Source: Pseudomonadota bacterium (GTDB lineage: Bacteria > Pseudomonadota > Alphaproteobacteria > Acetobacterales > Acetobacteraceae). Taken from it: DNA of 64,000 nucleotides. Both the position numbers and the translations under genes were made by a program. Location: assembly GCA_021780935.1 (NCBI GenBank), contig JAJXXT010000122.1:62001-126000 (forward strand), in the 5' to 3' direction. The notes under the pieces are model-generated. The model was given only the letters and a program-made list of their open reading frames with translations. It was not told where the DNA came from and did not search any database. This document shows positions 61,518 to 64,000 of this stretch, piece after piece (the stretch's first letter is position 1; each line of letters begins with the position of its first letter).

Positions 61518-62470
61518 AGCGTTGCCGACACGAACAGCAGCAGCGTGCCAAGCAGGCCAAGCATCAGGGCGGCGCCCACGAAATTCGGCACCCGAAAGAC
61601 CCGCATTTTTGCGATCACTGTCTCGAAACCGGCCAGCAGCACGCCACCCGCGGCAAGCTTCATGACGTAGGCGACAAGACCGAGGGCGAGTATCACCGGC
61701 CCGGCACCGGGTGGCGCAATGCCGAACGGAACGAAGATGCACGCGATCAAGGACATGTAGAGCAGCAGCCTGATCGCATTGGCCAATTCGATCAGCGCCA
61801 GATGGCGCCCCGCATATTCCAATACCATCGCCTCGTGCACCATGGTCAGTTCGAGATGGGTCGAAGGATTATCGACTGGAAAACGTCCGGTCTCGGCAAG
61901 GCCGACGATGACCAGCGCAATGAGTCCGAGTGCTAGAGAAAGCCGCAAACCGGCCTCACCGGAATGCATGAACGTCGCGATCGCGGAGAGCTGGCTCGAT
62001 CCGGCAACCAGCGCCACCGTGAACACGATCATCAGCATCGCGGGTTCGGCGAGCGAGGCGAACATCGCCTCGCGACTGGCACCGATCCCGCCGAAGGCCG
62101 TACCGGCGTCGAGCGCCGCAAGCATCTGGAAGAACCGGGCACTGCCCAACAGGGCGACGATGACGATCAGGTCACCCGACCAGGAGAATTGCAGATCGAC
62201 CGCGAAGCTCGGCACCAGCGACGCTGCCACCCAGGTGACGGCAAAAATCAGGTAAGGTGCGACCCGAAACAGCCAGGACGCCTCGCGCGCGACCATGGCC
62301 TCCTTGTTCGTAAGTTTGAGCAGGTCCCGATAGGTTTGCAGCAGCGGTGGCCCGGCGCGGCGTTGCAACCGGGCTTTGAGCAGCCGGATGAACCCGGTCA
62401 GCATGGGGGCGCCGGCCAGCATGATCGCCATCTCGAGCGCCTGCAGCGGCAGGGAGGTGATTATCCCCAT
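61514..62470 (-). CDS. hyfC: HyfC-like membrane subunit (NuoH homologue)
   Basis: 318 aa from ATG 62470. Eight helices. Features of the NuoH/HyfC family: QRRAGPPLLQTYRDLLKLTNKE, GLAETGRFPVDNPSTHLELTMVHEA, MVLEYAGRHLALIELANAIR; the acidic residues that line the quinone chamber and ion path in NuoH are kept. It joins the membrane arm to the peripheral subunits. Overlaps hyfB by 10 bp. Confidence 0.9.
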   Translation of the reverse strand: MGIITSLPLQALEMAIMLAGAPMLTGFIRLLKARLQRRAGPPLLQTYRDLLKLTNKEAMVAREASWLFRVAPYLIFAVTWVAASLVPSFAVDLQFSWSGDLIVIVALLGSARFFQMLAALDAGTAFGGIGASREAMFASLAEPAMLMIVFTVALVAGSSQLSAIATFMHSGEAGLRLSLALGLIALVIVGLAETGRFPVDNPSTHLELTMVHEAMVLEYAGRHLALIELANAIRLLLYMSLIACIFVPFGIAPPGAGPVILALGLVAYVMKLAAGGVLLAGFETVIAKMRVFRVPNFVGAALMLGLLGTLLLFVSATL

Positions 62471-64000
62471 AGCGCGATCCAGCAGAGCAGCAGCACGAGG
62501 GTGATAAACACGAAGCCGAGGTAGCGGCGGATCGTCAGGAATTGCAGCCGGTTGGTCCGCTCGGCGGCCCACTCGACGAACGCCGCGAGTGACAGGTACG
62601 CACCGTTCCAGATCGGGTCGGTGATCCACACGACGAGGCGCGCCGGCGCGGTCGAACCTGGCGGCGGCATCGTCACATCGTCACGCACGCGGAATAACAC
62701 ACTGGCGAAGACACGGCGGATCGGCTGGGAAAAGCCGGATGGCGAATACTGGGTGCCGGGCTCGTCCTGGACGCTGGGCTCGAAGGACGACATCGACCGG
62801 TCGGCTGGGGTGAAGCCGCAAGCCCATGCCGTCGTCCGCCGCACCGTGCGCGTGGCGAACCGATGCAGCGCGACGGCCGCCAACGAGGCACAGGTGCCGA
62901 TGAAAATCAGGATGAGCACCGGATTATAGGAGCTGTGACGCGCGACGACCGGCTGAAGCGTCAACCACGACAGTCCGTGACCGAGTGCAACATGGGCGCC
63001 GACCACGCCCTGCACGGCCGGGGAAATCAATCGCAGAGCCAACGCGGGCAGCACACCGAACACCAGACAGAGTCCCGCGAGAACAATCATGGCGGCGCGG
63101 GAAAATCCGTCCGTTTCCTGCGCCGCGAGAGCCGCAGCACTCCGCGGCCGTCCAAGATAGGCAATACCGTAAAACCGAACGAAACACGCGGCAGCGAAAG
63201 CCGCAGCAAGCGCCACCAGAGCGCCGACCGCCGGTACCGCCAGTTTCAACCCGAATTGCGGTAGCGCGGGACTGAGCAGAATCGCCTGCAAGAGCAGCCA
63301 CTCAGACGCGAAGCCGTTCAGCGGTGGCAACGCGGCGATCGCCATCGCCGCGATCAGCATGGGCACCGCACTCACCTTCATGCGATGCATCAACCCCCCG
63401 AGCTTCGCGAGGCTGCGCTCACCCGTGGCGTGCTGGATCGTCCCAGCCCCAAAGAACAGCGCGCTCTTGAACAGCATGTGGTTGAAGGCATGAAACAGGG
63501 CAGCGGTCAGCGCGAGGGCGGCGGCGATCGCCATGCCATCCGCGCGAAACGCCAGCGCGAGGCCAAGACCAACGAAGATGAGTCCGATATTCTCGATCGT
63601 GCTGTAGGCGAGGATAACCTTGATGTCGTCTTCCATCAGCGCTTGGAGGACACCCAACACGGCAGTGATGCCACCGATGGCCAGCACGATCACGCCCCAC
63701 CACCAGACAACAGGTCCTGCCAGGCAAAAGACGATCCGGATGAACACGTAGATCGCCACTTTCGTCATGACGCCGCTCATCAAGGCGGATATCTGACTCG
63801 GCGCCGCCGGGTGCGCCCGTGGCAGCCAGACATGCAGGGGCATCAGGCCTGCCTTGGAACCTGCCCCGATGAGCGTCAGCAGCATCACGACCGCCCCGCC
63901 CCAGGCAACCGGTTGCGCCTGCCGCATGGCGGCGAAGGTATAGTGCCCATCCGGGCCTGCCAGCAGGCCGAACGCCAGCAACAGGGCGAGCGTTCCCGCG
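62461..64000 (-). CDS. hyfB: HyfB-like antiporter-type membrane subunit, C-terminal part (runs off right edge)
   Basis: The visible 513 codons cover TM6-7 onward of a NuoL/M-type protein; no start is in the window. GAGSKAGLMPLHVWLPRAHPAAPSQISALM, MSGVMTKVAIYVFIRI (Lys in both TM7- and TM8-type helices), AYSTIENIGLIFVGLGL and FHAFNHMLFKSALFFGAG are intact. It also carries the long C-terminal extension seen in HyfB/HycC (CGFTPADRSMSSFEPS ... after about residue 390 of the fragment). It is the upstream gene of the visible operon. Confidence 0.9.
   Translation of the reverse strand, partial: AGTLALLLAFGLLAGPDGHYTFAAMRQAQPVAWGGAVVMLLTLIGAGSKAGLMPLHVWLPRAHPAAPSQISALMSGVMTKVAIYVFIRIVFCLAGPVVWWWGVIVLAIGGITAVLGVLQALMEDDIKVILAYSTIENIGLIFVGLGLALAFRADGMAIAAALALTAALFHAFNHMLFKSALFFGAGTIQHATGERSLAKLGGLMHRMKVSAVPMLIAAMAIAALPPLNGFASEWLLLQAILLSPALPQFGLKLAVPAVGALVALAAAFAAACFVRFYGIAYLGRPRSAAALAAQETDGFSRAAMIVLAGLCLVFGVLPALALRLISPAVQGVVGAHVALGHGLSWLTLQPVVARHSSYNPVLILIFIGTCASLAAVALHRFATRTVRRTTAWACGFTPADRSMSSFEPSVQDEPGTQYSPSGFSQPIRRVFASVLFRVRDDVTMPPPGSTAPARLVVWITDPIWNGAYLSLAAFVEWAAERTNRLQFLTIRRYLGFVFITLVLLLCWIALWG

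Noticed and set aside
57346..64000. Functional NiFe hydrogenase or formate hydrogenlyase
   Set aside because: All four metal-binding cysteines of the large subunit are missing and no maturation or formate dehydrogenase genes are visible.
57346..64000. Part of respiratory complex I (nuo operon)
   Set aside because: Gene order and subunit types (HyfB, C, E, F) differ from nuoA-N, and the small subunit has the CxxC hydrogenase-type spacing rather than the tandem Cys of NuoB.

Overview
The window is high-GC, densely packed DNA from an alphaproteobacterium. The SMC protein, the zinc-ligand-poor DksA homologue, the pgsA-mobB-moaD-moaE block, the ilvE/MarR/OmpR-type regulator block and a Caulobacter-like perosamine synthase all fit that class; Acetobacteraceae or another Rhodospirillales family is my best guess, by inference only. 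Most genes touch or overlap by 4 bases (ATGA/GTGA), so long translationally coupled operons dominate. I found no rRNA, tRNA or CRISPR array. The only transposon trace is a broken IS630-type transposase near 57.0 kb.

Layout. 0-2.7 kb: an MFS permease fragment and a sulfatase, divergent from a LysR regulator, with a textbook T-N11-A dyad between them. 2.7-11.2 kb: smc (with a perfect DnaA box in its leader), a rhomboid protease, an ABC exporter and ilvD. 11.2-18.9 kb: a Wzx-type flippase facing a six-gene, fully overlapping operon for a surface glycan (FkbM methyltransferase, NeuD/PglD-like acyltransferase, two paralogous glycosyltransferases, a third glycosyltransferase, perosamine-synthase-like aminotransferase). 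19-25.3 kb: a branched-chain-type (HAAT) ABC importer with fused LivM-LivG, coupled to an acyl-CoA ligase and divergent from its binding protein. 25.3-34.9 kb: a second polysaccharide locus (two GT2, two GT4, a Wzy-like polymerase, a Wzc-like co-polymerase/tyrosine kinase, an outer-membrane barrel). 34.9-36.6 kb: a methyltransferase and an MmyB-type regulator with a perfect dyad operator. 36.6-42.1 kb: a DctPQM TRAP importer with an FAD-linked hydroxyacid dehydrogenase, divergent from a serine hydrolase. 42-44.2 kb: DksA-like protein, AroE-like dehydrogenase, lone amino-acid ABC ATPase. 44.4-46.9 kb: pgsA, mobB, a lipoprotein, moaD, moaE. 46.9-54 kb: more glycosyltransferase genes, a DUF2177 protein, ilvE, PetP/PetR-like regulators, a kinase-fold phosphotransferase and a Wza-like export lipoprotein. 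54-56.7 kb: a methyltransferase and DsbD. 56.65-57.35 kb: a gene-free scar with the IS630 remnant, a 20-bp tandem duplication and AT-rich DNA.

The most interesting part is 57.35-64.0 kb: a six-gene operon for a membrane complex built like hydrogenase-4/formate hydrogenlyase (HyfB, C, E, F plus large and small subunits). The large subunit has lost all four cysteines that would hold the NiFe centre (Ser/Thr at one site, Ala/Gly at the other), while the small subunit keeps its [4Fe-4S] cysteines. This is the architecture of the energy-converting hydrogenase-related (Ehr) complexes, whose redox reaction is unknown. The operon runs off the right edge, so possible upstream subunits are not visible.

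Functionally, the scattered wzx, wzy, wzc, wza and glycosyltransferase genes could together make one Wzx/Wzy-type exopolysaccharide or O-antigen. The import operons (Liv-CoA ligase, TRAP-hydroxyacid dehydrogenase, MFS-sulfatase) suggest a heterotroph scavenging organic acids and sulfated compounds.
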